NCBI GenBank assembly: GCA_024811115.1
Contig: JAKOGH010000783.1
Span: forward strand, 396,311-460,310
Direction: 5' to 3'
Source of the DNA: Terana coerulea
Lineage: Eukaryota; Basidiomycota; Agaricomycetes; Polyporales; Phanerochaetaceae
Length of the DNA stretch: 64,000 nucleotides
Shown here: piece by piece, positions 46,401-58,800 of the stretch
Position numbering within the stretch: the stretch's first letter is position 1
How the letters are laid out: the number at the start of each line of letters is the position of its first letter
Made by a program: the position numbers and the translations under genes
The notes under the pieces: generated by a model
The model's database searches: none
Told to the model about the DNA's origin: nothing
What the model saw: only the letters and a program-made list of their open reading frames with translations

Positions 46401-47288
46401 GTACCCAGCGAAAGTCCTAGCGACAAATCGTCGTTCCCCTCCGAACCCACCGCTGTCCCGACCATCGCGACCCCTGGGGATCTATCGCTTCCTTCCTCAA
46501 CACGTCGTCCGTTCATCAGCTCTCCGATACCATTTCCCTCCACCGGCGACAGTTCGTCACACAGCCCCGTCGCTCGTCGCAAGTCTCTCAATCTATTATC
46601 ATTCCCTCCGTTAGGCAAATCCGAGGCTAGCGCAGCTGACGGTTCCCCAACATGGTCAGACCGTCGGCGACAGAAACGACCATCGTTACACCTTCTATTC
46701 TCCAGAAAGTCCGCGTCACCTGTATGCTCTCCATCCATCTCGATATCTAACCCCGAGCCGATTGAAGCACCCGCTGGCATGTCATGTGTCGCCATCCAAA
46801 CGCCGCGCACAGATACTCCTCCAGTCCTCGACACACCCATCGTCTCCCCCTCTATCAGACTGTTCGAAATTCCTGCTGACTCAAAGGCCAAGACTGATAT
46901 CACCGAGAGGTCACAGTCGTCCGTATCTTTACCTCTTCCCGATGATTTAGGATGGGACCGCAGAGACTCTTCGGGATCGTCGTTGTTCTCGACACCCCAG
47001 CAGACTCCCATCGCCGACTACTTCCGTGGCCAGTCTCCGTCCTTGCTGAACGTCGTGCCGCCGGCGGATGCCTCGAGCAGCCGCTCGTCGTCGTCGTGCG
47101 GAAGTCGCGGTTCGCCTCTGCGTCAAGCGAGTACACCGATCATCACCGTAGGCATCGAGGATGGGGCCGAGGACGACTGGGCCGAGAGCGTGTTGGCGGA
47201 GGCCCGGGCGTCGTCGTCGTCGGATGAAAGCGAGGGCAAGACCCGGTGGCGCGTCAAGGACGCTGTCCGGCTTTTCGACAGTCGATAG
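43500..47288 (+). CDS. RhoGAP-domain protein with N-myristoylation signal (one frame break)
   Basis: GTPase-activating protein for Rho/Cdc42/Rac GTPases, predicted to act at membranes. The ATG at 43500 starts MGQGQSR; MGxxxS is an N-myristoylation consensus. A very long disordered Ser/Pro region follows. The RhoGAP domain begins SLEERMVPAIVVRCAQHLHQW, carries the Arg finger at GLQEEGLFR|VPGRPAHVAKLRSEFD, continues AYLRELPQSLLTGALIPLFE and NRDLLYTVVELIKATAAHNK, and ends with MTLGNLLLVFCPSL. A Ser-rich tail ends at DSR. At a G4 run (44795-44798) one G is missing: with it KFSAFGGGLSSGSSSH reads on, otherwise the frame stops at 44806. N-terminal exon is uncertain. Confidence 0.88.
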
Positions 47289-47799
47289 TCGTTGAAAGAT
47301 TACATTTCCCTACCATTGTTGGGCTGGCTCCTCGCATGTTGTCGTTGCTGTAATGTTCTTGAGATACGTCTTCATGTTTGTTTTAAGTTTCTCAGTTCTC
47401 TCACTGTCATCTGGAAATGCGGACGCTGCCATTCATTACTCTGAGCATTTACAGTACACTCCCCATGGTACACGAAGTTATAATATTTATCACACCCGCT
47501 TGAAATATGCAAGCCTGTTTGCCCCGCGTTGCGCCCGTGTTTTAGATGGCTGAGCTCCATGGGTGGAAGCCGACCAACGTTCGCTGGAAGCCTTGCGTCG
47601 TCCGCGGGTCGCTTGCCGATGTTTGGCGCCGGCGGTCTCGAACAGATTTGTATGACGTCGGCGGAGTGATGATAGGACTAGGCGCCGTCGACGCGTTGTG
47701 TGCGTCCAAGTCCGGCGGTCTTCTCGAGCGAGCGAAGAGCAGAAAACTCGACCTGCTCTTTCTTTCTTTCCTTCTCTCAACCGCCATCTTCTCCCCGCC
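47289..47799. other. intergenic, no gene recognised
   Basis: 3' region of the RhoGAP gene and promoter of the GH63 gene; an open frame continues upstream of 47800 without domain content. Confidence 0.4.
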
Positions 47800-50700
47800 A
47801 TGTCTCGCGCAGAGCAGCTTCGGGGCAAGCTTTTTGGCAACGACAAGGGTAACAAAGGCGGCGACGGCGAGCCCAACGCCTCGCGTTCGTCGTCCGACGT
47901 CCCCTTGAGTATCCAGATCCCGAAGCCGGAGCTGGCACCGCAGCCGACGCCGCCGCCCAAGCTCAGGGACAGCAACGCGAACAAGACCGATTCGCCTCGG
48001 CCTGAACAGCCCCGGGCTGACCAGGACCAGCGGCCGTTCCGCCAGCGCCTCGTTGAGCAGCTCGGGGAGGACTACCACGGCGCGGAGCGATACAGGCTCG
48101 TCCAGGACGACCAAAAAGAAAAGTACTGGAAGCGATGGGGCCCGTATGTCAGCGACCGTCAATGGGTACGTTTTCTCATCTGTGAGCTTGATACACCCCG
48201 ACGTGTACGCGCGTCGCGCGCTTTCATTGATACGCCTTTGATAAACCTCTGCCGCTATGCCGGACGCGATGTTAACGATGCTTTCTCGCGCAGGCCACCG
48301 TTCGTGAGGATTACTCCGCCAACGGAGACGCTTGGTCCCACTTTCCGCATGATCACGCGCGATCTCGCGCGTACCGGTGGGGTGAAGACGGTCTCGGTGG
48401 TATCTCCGACAACCGCCAGCGACTTTGCTTCGGATTGTCTCTCTGGAACGGAGAGGACCCCATCCTGAAGGAGCGTCTCTTCGGTGTCACTGGCCATCAA
48501 GGCAACCATGGCGAGGACTGCAAGGAGCTCTACTATTACCTCGATTCCACCCCCACCCACTCCTACATGAAGTTCCTCTACAAGTACCCCCAAAAGCGTT
48601 TCCCATACGAAGAACTCGTGAAGGAAAACATGAACCGCGGCAGAGATGTACCAGAGTTTGAGCTGTTGGACACCGACGCTCTGGACGACGACCGCTACTG
48701 GGACGTTTTCATGGAAGTCCGTATATTGCCGTTTTAACCTGCGTATATGCGCACTTCTGACAATTATATAATCTAGTACGCAAAAGACGAGCAAGACCCC
48801 GATGCCATCTACGTCCGCATCACGTCTTACAATCGTGGACCGGACCCTGCTACACTGCATGTTGTTCCGCAACTCTGGTTCTCCAATAGCTGGTCATGGA
48901 GCAACGACAGCCCTCCCAAGCCGTCTATGCATGCTTCAGGTGAAGGTGTCATTACTGCCAAACATCACTCCCTCGGGAAGTTCAACCTGTACTGTCTCCC
49001 TTCGCCGCCTCCTGTGAATGCGCAAGGCGAAGAAGACGAGGGAAACGAAGATCCGGACGGTGTAGTCCCCGACCTGCTGTTCACCGAGAACAACACCAAC
49101 TATCACCGGCTGTACGGAGGTCAGAATGAAACTCCATATGTCAAGGACGCTTTCCACGACCACATCATCCCCAGTCACCGCCCACCTGTGAAAGACGGCG
49201 ACGGTGGCTTCTTCTCCAGGATTCACTCTCAGACCCAGTCCCACCGCACCATGCCAAGTGGCATCAGCGAGACAGAGACACCGCCTTCCGAGCAGGAAGA
49301 AGGTCCACGCACACCTTTCCCTCTCACTGAGCACTTCGTCAATCCGGAGCAGAAGGGAACCAAATCCGCTGCCCACTACATTTTCCGTGACGTCCCTGGG
49401 CGTGGTGGGTGCGCCGTCGTCCGCCTGAAGCTTACCCCGCGCAAGCCCTCCGAGGACCCCACGGTGGAGGACGAAGGCCTTTTCGATGATGCCGTCGAGG
49501 AGAGACGGGAGGAGGCCAACGAGTTCTACAATGGTCTTGTTATGGGTCCGATCAGCGACGACCTCAGGCAGATCATGCGACAGGCCTTCAGTGGGATGTT
49601 GTGGACAAAGCAGTTCTATCAGTTCATTCAGAAACCGTGGCTCGAGGGAGACCCGGCACAACCGCCGCCGCCACCCGAGCGTAAGTGGATTCGTAACAAG
49701 GTTAGTGCATTCCTGCATAAGCTCCGGTGCCCTAATTGACGGTGTTGCGTAGGACTGGAAGCACATGTATGTGGCCGACATTCTATCCATGCCCGATAAG
49801 TACGTTTATCTTTCTTATGCTTGTTAGAGTATATCTAACGTGAAGGCAACCAGGTGGGAATATCCCTTCTTCGCTGCCTGGGACACAGCCTTCCATTGCA
49901 TTCCCTTGGCGGTCGTCGACCCCACCTTTGCAAAGAAGCAGCTTGATCTCCTCACACGAGAGTGGTACATGAAGCCTGACGGTCAAATCCCTGCCTATGA
50001 GTGGAACTTCAGCGATGTAAACCCACCGGTACATGCATGGTCAGTCACTCAAACTTTCTACGAGTGAACTCTTGGCTAAAAGCATTCTTTAGGTCCACAT
50101 TCCGTGTTTTCAAGATTGAGCGCCGTTTGTATGGTACCGAAGATCTGGGCTTTTTAGAGCGCGTTTTCCAGAAGTTGCTCCTTAACTTCACGTGGTGGGT
50201 CAACCGCAAGGACCCCAACGGCAACAACGTCTTCGAGGGTGGTTTCCTCGGCCTGGATAATATTGGTCTCTTCAACCGCTCCGAGCCCCTGCCAACTGGG
50301 GGTAACCTGCGTCAGGCCGATGGCACTGCTTGGATGGCGTTTTATTGCCTAAACATGTGAGCTGGCATCAATGTACCCTTCAGGACATCCACTCATATTT
50401 TGTGCTCACAGGTTGAACATCGCCCTGGAGCTGGCGAAGCACAACCCCACGTATGAGGACATTGCTTCTAAATTCTTTGAGGTATGCAGCCGCATTTTCA
50501 CCGTGGACTTGCTCTGAGATGTTTCTCTCTAGCACTTCATCTTCATAGCGGATGCGATGACTTACAAGTCGGGCGACGACGAAGTCAGCTTGTGGAACGA
50601 CGAGGACGGCATGTACTACGACGCCATCGACTTCGGCCCCGGGAACTCAACGCAGCTGCCCGTGCGCAGCCTAGTCGGCCTCATCCCGCTGTACGCAACA

Positions 50701-51893
50701 CTCGTCCTAGAGCCCTCGGTCGTTGACCGTCTACCCGGGTTCAAGAAGCGCATGGAGTGGTTCATCGAGAACCGGCCGGGCATGTCCGAGCGCAACATGG
50801 CGAACATGAAGGGTACGTCTCTCCCTCAGGTAGGTTGACAATCCAACCAACGCTTTGAACTTGATAGGCAAGGGCCGTGGTGAACGTCGTCTGCTGGCTT
50901 TGGCAAGCAAGGAGAGGCTGGAGAAGATCTTGCAGACCATGTTGGATGAAGACGAATTCTTCAGTGATCATGGTATCCGATCGTACGTCAATTTCGTCAT
51001 CGTGGCGGACAATTTACTGACAGGGATTCTCTAGGCTCTCGAAGAAGCACAAGGATCAGCCTTGGGGAATGGACGTCCACGGCGAGCGCTATGAGGTCAA
51101 CTATTGGCCTGGAGACTCGATGTCGGGCATGTTCGGTGGAAACTCGAACTGGCGTGGGCCTATTTGTGAGTCAAGTCCCGCTACGACTCATCAAAATTTC
51201 CTGACTTGTTTCTCGCAGGGCTCGCTGTCAACTTCCTTTTGATTGAGAGCTTGCAGCGCTTCTACCAGTACTACGGCGATGAGGTTCAAGTCGAATGTCC
51301 CACGGGCAGCGGCGACTACATGAACCTCGCAAACGTAGCCGAGGAGATACAGCACCGCATCATCCATATCTTCGGCCGCGATGTCGAGGGCAAGCGGGCA
51401 ACGAACGGCGGAAACGTCAAACTCGATCGGGACCCTCACTTCCGCGACTACGTCTGGTTCTACGAGGTCTGTTCTAAATGACTACCTGTCAGGGAGATTG
51501 CGCGCTGACTGGAGCCCTGTTTTAGTACTTCCACGCCGACACTGGAAAGGGTATCGGAGCCTCACATCAAACTGGATGGACCGGTCTGGTGGCCTATCAC
51601 ATCCTGCAGAGCGGCGCGAACTGCCGTTTACCTAAGACGCCAAAGAGTACGTTGCTCGCTGCTGGAGTGTTACTCAATCCTCATCCGCCTTGTGTAGCTC
51701 CTCGTGGTATCGCCCAGCACTACTTCGACGTGAGTATCTACCACCTCGTTTTGTCATATACTCGTACTTACGGCCGCTGCAGGAAACACTCGAGTCCCGG
51801 TCTGAGTATGGCGGCGAAACACCGTCCGTCTTCAGCGCCTACAGCGCCCACGACGCCAACACACTCGGCGACATCTCCCCCGACGCGTTGTAG
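47800..51893 (+). CDS. glycoside hydrolase family 63-like enzyme
   Basis: Alpha-glucosidase-fold enzyme with an (alpha/alpha)6 barrel, of the soluble GH63-like type that many Agaricomycetes have in addition to the ER glucosidase I. Start [20 protein letters not shown], no signal peptide, so probably cytosolic. About 13 short introns join a frame of roughly 950 aa. Characteristic stretches are [118 protein letters not shown] and [16 protein letters not shown]. These match GH63 C-terminal-domain proteins. The exact substrate (glucosyl, mannosylglycerate or other) cannot be read from sequence. No frame break seen. Confidence 0.85.
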
Positions 51894-52704
51894 AAATCAC
51901 GAACATTGTAGATGCGTTGCGTTTGTAGAGTGTTCCCCATTGCATTTTTTTTCTTTTTCTTCTCATGTCAAACATCCATTACAATCGCATAGCCTCACTG
52001 TTGTAGACCAGTGTTAGCCCGCATATAGCCTCTCTGTCTCTCCCTTTCGGAAGCTCTGTCTCCCCGCACATGTCTCGGTAGTCTCGGATCGTCGTTTGCA
52101 GCAGCATGTTCATTGGACTGGAAGTCGTAGCACCGTGTTATCAGCCAAGATACAGTAATATACAACAATGCATCCAATTGTCAGATCACGTTCGTTCGAC
52201 TCGTGCATTGAGGGGAAGGTGATGCGATGGCGAATTAGAAGCCGCGGAGACTCAAGAGTACATGTTTACCAAGAAATGCAGCAAGTGAGAAGTTGGAAAA
52301 ATGGGCCTGAGTGGAAATCTTGCACGGTGAAAGTCAGGTTACTGTGCCAGCTGACCGCAGTCCTCCGAATCGCCATCTCCGTGTTTATGCGATAGCAACT
52401 CATCGTCGAGGGCACCCGCACTGTTTGTGAGCGACATGGCGATGTTGTGCATGATGTCTAATCACAGCCGGAGCGCTCACGAGTCACAGCGCTCCGACAA
52501 GCGGCGGCGGGTAGATACTGGAAACGAAACCTTCACTTAGGTGCTAAGTACCAGCCATAACTACTACTACTTACTTATTATGAGAAGTCGACGACAAGAA
52601 CATATGAAGTGGTAAGTCCAGACGCCTGAATCCAGTAGAGCAAGAAGTATAAGGCATTAGAGAGCTATAGCGTAACGAGCCCAAACGAGAAGATACGCAA
52701 AGAA
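51894..52704. other. intergenic between convergent genes
   Basis: About 0.8 kb; a T-rich stretch (51945-51964) and no supported coding frame. Confidence 0.45.
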
Positions 52705-54080
52705 TCATGCATGAGACACGGCGAGGTCATCTGCAGGCAGACTACCTTCATCAGAAGTCGACCCACTACCTGGAGTGTGTATGGCGATGTGGTGCGCGAC
52801 GTCAACGTTGCGACTAGTTGAAGCGACGCCATCGGTGCAAAACTTGAGTTCTTTCGTGGCTGTTTGTCTCCAAGAGTCGCTGGTCTCAGGTTGCTTCGTG
52901 AAGCCGAGGTACAAAATTATGACCATCAGAGTAGGGTAGAGGGTCTGCGAGCTCAATTTATGAGAATGCGCATTTGTGGGAGTGTATGGACGTACTGTGA
53001 ACTGTGGACTTGGCGTGAGGGTAGCTTCAGCTGCCGGACCCCCGCCACCTAGTACGTTGAGCCCGCCGAACACCAGCTGTGTAAAAACCGTCAGCACTAC
53101 GGTAGATATATATCACGAGCAAGCGTAGGATTCGCTACATACAATGGTGACACAGTACAATGCGCCCGATTCTATCAAAACAACAAAGAGTGTGCAGTAG
53201 AGCGCTTTGCGATGTCCTACGACGGAAACGACTTCACGGTGATACTGCCTATCAAAACACACTCGTGACTACGAGGTCTTATACGAAGTAGGTAGATGTG
53301 ATGACGCACCAATATTTTAAGCCGACTAATCCTACAGAGGCGAGGTTCGTGAGCAGTGACGCAGCTCCAAATGGCACGATGGAGACCATCAAATCTTTTG
53401 CAGGTGCTGTAGGTGTGGCGGAAACCACGACGGTCCAGATACCCGTCGCTGTGCAGCAGTTTCTCAGCATGTAAGCTATTGCCGGCCACAAAGAAAGCGC
53501 ACCTAAGCTGAGCATCCAAAAGCACATAGGAGCGAGGACAATCCTCGTCTTGCACTCCCACAGTGCCCATGTCCTCCAAATCACAACAAGATCGCCCACT
53601 AAACTCTGTTGGCAAAGGGTTAAATCAATGGCGTGTATTTTGGCGTAGGCACCGAGAAGACGACGCACATTAAAAATTCCGCTAGCCGTGTTCATCACCT
53701 CAAACAAACTCCCATTGCATAGCACGGGTGCGGGTCCCCACTCTGCAGGAACATGTAGGAGGCAAGGGCAGTGAGACCAGCAATATTGACCGTTGCAAGT
53801 GCGAACATTAGTGCCGTGACACCAGCAAGAGTGTACGTAGATTTTGTCTTATTCTTTCTGTTGCTGCTTGTGATTGTATTCAATATTTATCACCACCGGC
53901 AGCCCCTGGCACTCACAGAAACAGTATAACCACGGTAATAAAAGCCGCGAGGTTAACACCTATGCGTTAATGAGCCTCAAAGAACCAGTGCACTATGCTG
54001 GACATATACGAACCATACATGATGGCGCCAACCAGCACAGAGGCGAGTTGTGCCCTGCCAGCGCTGAAGCACATGGCCAT
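52705..54080 (-). CDS. polytopic membrane protein, tandem paralogue A
   Basis: Multi-exon gene for a protein with about seven predicted spans, one of three adjacent relatives. Start MAMCFSAGRAQLASVLVGAI followed by MYG and an intron. Later blocks: KNKTKSTYTLAGVTALMFAL, the signature SLVGDLVVIWRTWALWECKT then RIVLAPMCFWMLSLG, then LLTNLASVGLVGLKYW, RQYHREVVSVVGHRKALYCT with a nearby ESGALYC-like motif, and a C-terminal span LYPTLMVIILYLGFTK. The tail is polar and ends AVSHA. This WRTWALW + HxxxxxxxxGxRxAxxRxxxxLIESGxxYCVTI pattern is one I know from large uncharacterised mushroom families. No enzymatic motif; perhaps a receptor-like or sensor protein. Confidence 0.75.
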
Positions 54081-55165
54081 CCAGGCTGCCCTATGGCTGA
54101 GTCTTTTTTAGTGAAGTGCGAGTGAAAAGGCCGGGTGTCTCGCGTATTATATGTACTGTTTTTGCCATTTGTCGCTGAGCTGTCCGTGTCCCTAAACCAG
54201 ACAAAAGGCGATGACTGAAGCTGTGAGGCTTTGATTGACATAGGTTAGTGCGCCAAGACTAAGGACACGGAGGCAGGAACAGCACCTCTTTGTCTGGCGA
54301 AATGCGTAATATCAGTGACACTAGGCAGGAAGTATCGCGTCTATCTATCGTTGTCTCCTGCTTCGTGCGATGGAGTAATGTTCTGAGCTCCCGATACCCG
54401 GCCGATTCGCAGTCGCGAGCACTAAGAAGGTGATCTGCTGGGAGTTGTAAGCGCACCGGTGCAAATCCGGAGTAGCGACTACTGACCTCTCAGAGTGGCG
54501 GCGGCGAAACAGATTGCACACAAGGAGAGTAGCCTTGTGACTGATGAGGTAGTACCAGAGCATACTAAATCGTCGCCGATGTGATCCTGAACCAGTGATA
54601 TTATTCGGTCAGCGAAAGGTTCTCAGGGTACCATGCGAGAATACTTGCTTGCTCATGTTGCCTATGTCTCGTCCCCGAGTGGTATTTTGGTTCTTTCGAT
54701 GGTTGTCCGGGCCTGGAGTGGTCGGCCAGAGGGTCAGCTCTGAGATCTGAGATCTGAGCGTCTGCGGTCGGGCCGGGCCGGGAGGCCCGGACACCTTGAG
54801 TAACGAGTTCGCTCTCCCGCCTTCGGTGCCTCCGTCGGACGCGGTCGACTCTCGGGCCACACCTCGCCACTCAGAGAACTTTTCATTAGTCCTAACTTCT
54901 CTAGGAAATCCAAATGCGCACATATCCGCGACCCGATAGGGCAATATCCCATGAGAAGGTCAAAGACCTTGGGTTGACTCGGAGACGATGTTCGCGACCA
55001 ATTCGCAACAGCCTAGACAAATTTGAAGCTTAAGCAGAACGCCGCGCAGCATACCATATGCATTATACCCTTTAGCTATCAATGGGACTTCCCAATGCAT
55101 GTAGACTGATGAAAACAAGGTCCAAACTCGTAAGATTACGCACAAAGAACATGCAGTTAGTGCTT
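54081..55165. other. intergenic between paralogues A and B
   Basis: About 1.1 kb with a GC-palindromic patch near 54765-54790 (GGGCCGGGCCGGGAGGCCCGG-like) and no supported gene. Confidence 0.4.
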
Positions 55166-56541
55166 CTACACACTATAGCCGGGGTCTCCGAGAATTGTGG
55201 ACTCGCTACGACGTTGGATCGCTTTTTCCTCGTCAGAAACAACCGCACTCTCTGTCAGCCGCATGGCAATAGCGTGTGATGTGTCAATGTTGTCTGTCGT
55301 GGGGTTGCTGGAGCATGTACAAAATTTGAGTGCGGTCGTGTTCGTCCGGTTCCAGTCAGTTTTTCGGACTGTCTTGAGAGCCCGAGGCATAAGACGACAA
55401 TAATCATGGTCGGGTATAGTGTCTGGCATTTCATTCGTCAGGCCATGAGAGAAACCGTGAGAGATCGTAGACATACTGTAAACTGCGATGCCGTTGGTGT
55501 GAGGGTATCGTTGCCTAATTTTATGCTCGCGTTGATTCCTGTGAACACGATCTGGGCGAGAAGTTAGCTATCTGATAGGTGCCAATCTGGATCGAGATGG
55601 CAACTTACAACGGTGACGCAGTACAATGCGCCGGACTCTATTAAGAGGATGAATATTACGCGGTGTAGTGCTTGGCGACGCCCCAAAACGGCGATTACTT
55701 CCTGGTGGTACTGCCTGTTCGGATTCTATTCATACAACGTCGTACAAGAGGGTGACACGCTCACGTACCAGTATTTCATGCTAATCAATCCTACAGACGC
55801 AAGGTTTGTAAGCAGCGTCGTAGCTGCGAACAGCGCGACGGAGATTGTCGCAGTGCGTGCCGATGCTGTAGGCGTAGCAGTGACAATGATTGACCAAATC
55901 CCTGAAACTGCGCCTTACAGTTAGAGCTTTGTGGTATAGCCAATCAAAGAAAGACCGCACCCAAGCTGAATGTCCAGAAGCACACAGGTGCAATGATATA
56001 TTTCGTTCTGCGTTCCCAAAGAACCCACGCTCGCCAGGCAACAATAGGATCGCCTACTAGGCACTGCTTGCATACAGTCAGTACCCATACGAAGATGTCT
56101 GTGTGGAGGAGACGACGCACGTTGACGACTCCAACGGTCACGTTCAACACCTCGAATGGATTGCCGTCCCATGACGCATTCACGACTCTCCCGTTCTCGA
56201 ATATATGGAACGTGAAGAAAGCCGAGCCAGCAAAATGGACTGTGGCAAGCAGAAACATTAGCAGGGTGATGCCTGCGAGGGAGTACGTGGGCCTCGATTT
56301 GTCCTTTCTGGTGCTGCAGAAGCAACGCCGCCTTGGTTAAGGATATAAGTTTGCGTGCGAGCCACGCCACTTACAGGAGCAACACTGCCGCCGTGATGAA
56401 GACTACGATGTTGACCCCTGCACTTCAATGAGCAGCTGTCGTCATCTGCTGTGCTGAGACACACGAACCGTACATAATGGCTTCAACTAGCATCCAGGCA
56501 AGCCATTCCTTCGTGGCGCTCGGCGCCATATCACTAGCCAT
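55166..56541 (-). CDS. polytopic membrane protein, tandem paralogue B
   Basis: Second member of the array. Start MASDMAPSATKEWLAWMLVE followed by AIMYG, ending that exon at the same point as paralogue A. The blocks are VTLLMFLLATVHFAGSAFFT, QCLVGDPIVAWRAWVLWERR with TKYIIAPVCFWTFSLGAVF, HQEVIAVLGRRQALHRVIFI with LIESGALYCVTV, and the C-terminal tail SAVVSDEEKAIQRRSESTIL. Roughly 300 aa; several short introns. About the same size and layout as A and C, with higher identity in the WRxWVLWE and C-terminal span blocks. Function unknown. Confidence 0.75.
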
Positions 56542-57467
56542 TGCAGAACGAGATCAAGACAGACGACGAGAGGCGTTCGAGCTTGGAGACGTTAAGACCA
56601 GGTGATATGACTGACACAATGGTTAGTAGAGAGAGGGAAGTTCTGTGTAGAGCGAGGCCCACAGAAGGCTCAGTGCTGGAACTGGTGTGGATCCTCGCGC
56701 GAATGCGGGAACGTTTTAAGTACCAGACGAGAGTCTGTGTTCTGAACATCGGCGACTATTGACCGGAACAGCATAGAGCTAAAGAAGTAAAGTTTGTGAC
56801 TCAGCTGACGGCCGGAATCGCTCAATCATCCTGCAGCTGTTATGCAGCGCGTGCATCGGAATCTTCGTTATGATGACTCTCATGATTGAGTTTGGGCGTA
56901 TGTGTTTGCTAGTTACGAATCACGATGATGATTGCCAGTGAATTGTCGACTTTCGCTTGCTTTGAGAGTTCGGGCCATTGGAGGTGACCACAGCCTCGCA
57001 CAATGTTGCTGATCTAATTCCGCAGAAACGAGAGAAGCATCAATGTCGTATAGCATTACAGAGAGCTATTAATCACACACACATGCGTTGATAGAACCAG
57101 TGTGGTCCGACATTGGTCGGCCTCATGTTGTGGGATTGAGCGCAGATTGATGTCCGAAGCCCGGGGAAGCATATCGGCGTTCAACAGACCTCAGTCAAGT
57201 GATTGAACCGTAATTCTTGCTCTTAACGCTCAAAACAATTCCAAGACACCTCTCCAAAGCGCTTACAAAATCCTCTCCTCGTGTTGTAGGACTCGTGAAC
57301 AGTAACAGCAATGTAAACACAAATACGAGCCAAGTAGGGGTGGTTGCACATTCACGGCATGTCCAAATAATCCTATGTGAAACGTAAGATAATATGTCCA
57401 CAAGAGAAGAGAATGGAACTACGCACGGCCAACACTCTACGCTGCTTCGTCTCATTCATAATGCTCC
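56542..57467. other. intergenic between paralogues B and C
   Basis: About 0.9 kb. A short minus-strand hydrophobic frame (57195-57455) could be a remnant of another array member, but I cannot join it to a gene. Confidence 0.4.
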
Positions 57468-58800
57468 TCACGACGCGTGCTTGCTGTCTTGCTGAGATGG
57501 ACTCCCTTCATCGAGAACCGTCGCACTATCCATAGGCTGTACAGTGATATTATGTACCACGCCGTTGTCGTGATTTGCGGAATCTGTAAAGTGTGTCCGA
57601 AAATGAAGTGTCGTCATGTTGGTCCGATTCCAGTCAGTCACTTCGGTATGCTTCGTAAGACCAAGACACAGGACAACGATGATCATGATAGGGTACATGG
57701 TCTTCAAGCCATTGATGAGGTCAGACCATGAGGGCGAGGCTGCACTAAGAAACATACCGTGGACTGCGCCACTATCTGCATGACGACATTCACAGCCTGG
57801 CTCCCACTTGCGCTGACTCCGATGAGCACAATCTAGGTATTCAAGCGATTAGCGAGAACGACTCGGCAGTACTGGAAACATACAATGGTGACGCAGTAAA
57901 ATACGCCTGATTCTATCAGGAAAATGAGGATTGTGCGGCTCATTGCGTTGCGTCGCCCTATAATGGCAACCACCTCTTGATGATACTGCCTAAATGAACA
58001 TCAATGTGCGCAAACTCTCGTAGGTGGTGCACATGGGGACGTACCAGTACTTCATGCTAATGAGCACCACGGAGGTACCGTTCGTGAGTAGCACAACTAC
58101 TGCGAACATCCCAGTTGAGAGTGGGTTAACTTTGGCTGAAATGGCAGGTGAGGCGGCCGCTACCAGCGTCCACACTCCGAATGCTACAGGTAGATGGTTA
58201 ATTCACACAATGCAGGCTGCCACCAAGAAGACGCACCCAGGCTACAGACCCAGAAGCATACTGGGGCGATAATGACTCGTGTCCTGCGCTCCCACAGGAC
58301 CCACGCCCTCCAAATGACGATAGTATCGCCCACCAAGCACTGCTCATATGGAGAATTTCAGTACAGATACTAGCGTACGCAGCAGTCGGTTGCCGCACGT
58401 TGACAATGCCAATGCTCATGTCCAGCGCTGGTATTGAAGTCCCATCCCGCAAGGCGGGCATTCCCTCTTCGAAAATAGTGTGGAACGTGAAAGAGGTGAC
58501 ACTCGCAAAGTGCGCAGTAGAGAGCCCGAACATCAATGTGGCTATGCCAGGAAGGATGTACGCTGTGCGTGTTTTATTCTTCCTGTTGCTGTGAAGATAG
58601 AATGCTTGAGTTTGTTCAGGTGCGGATCCAAAGCGAACTTACAGCAGCAGCAGCAAGGCTGTGACAAAAACACAAGGTTGATGCCTGCATCTCAACAAGT
58701 TGAGTACTACGCTTAGATGCAATACTGTGATGAACGAACCATACATGATGGCTTCAGCCACCGTCGAGGCCAACTGCGCTCTCACCCCGGTAAAGGCCAT
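57468..58800 (-). CDS. polytopic membrane protein, tandem paralogue C
   Basis: Third member. Start MAFTGVRAQLASTVAEAIMY then G and an intron at the same place as in A and B. The WRAWVLWE block follows: LVGDTIVIWRAWVLWERRTR then VIIAPVCFWVCSLGA (plus strand 58255-58345). Then HQEVVAIIGRRNAMSRTILI with FLIESGVFYCVTIV, and the C-terminal span LYPIMIIVVLCLGLTKHTEV followed by a polar tail ending SQQDSKHAS. Spacing to the other two copies (about 1 kb) and the single orientation show local duplication. Confidence 0.75.

Noticed and set aside
46274..47011. 245-codon minus-strand frame over the RhoGAP tail
   Set aside because: Low-complexity shadow of the Ser/Pro-rich coding strand.
48936..49790. 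284-codon minus-strand frame over the GH63 gene
   Set aside because: Shadow frame; GH63 motifs lie on the plus strand.
54400..54485. tRNA-like arm (CCGGTGCAAATCCGG) and end pairing GTCGC/GCGAC on the plus strand
   Set aside because: D and anticodon arms do not fold and the acceptor has a mismatch; not a credible tRNA.
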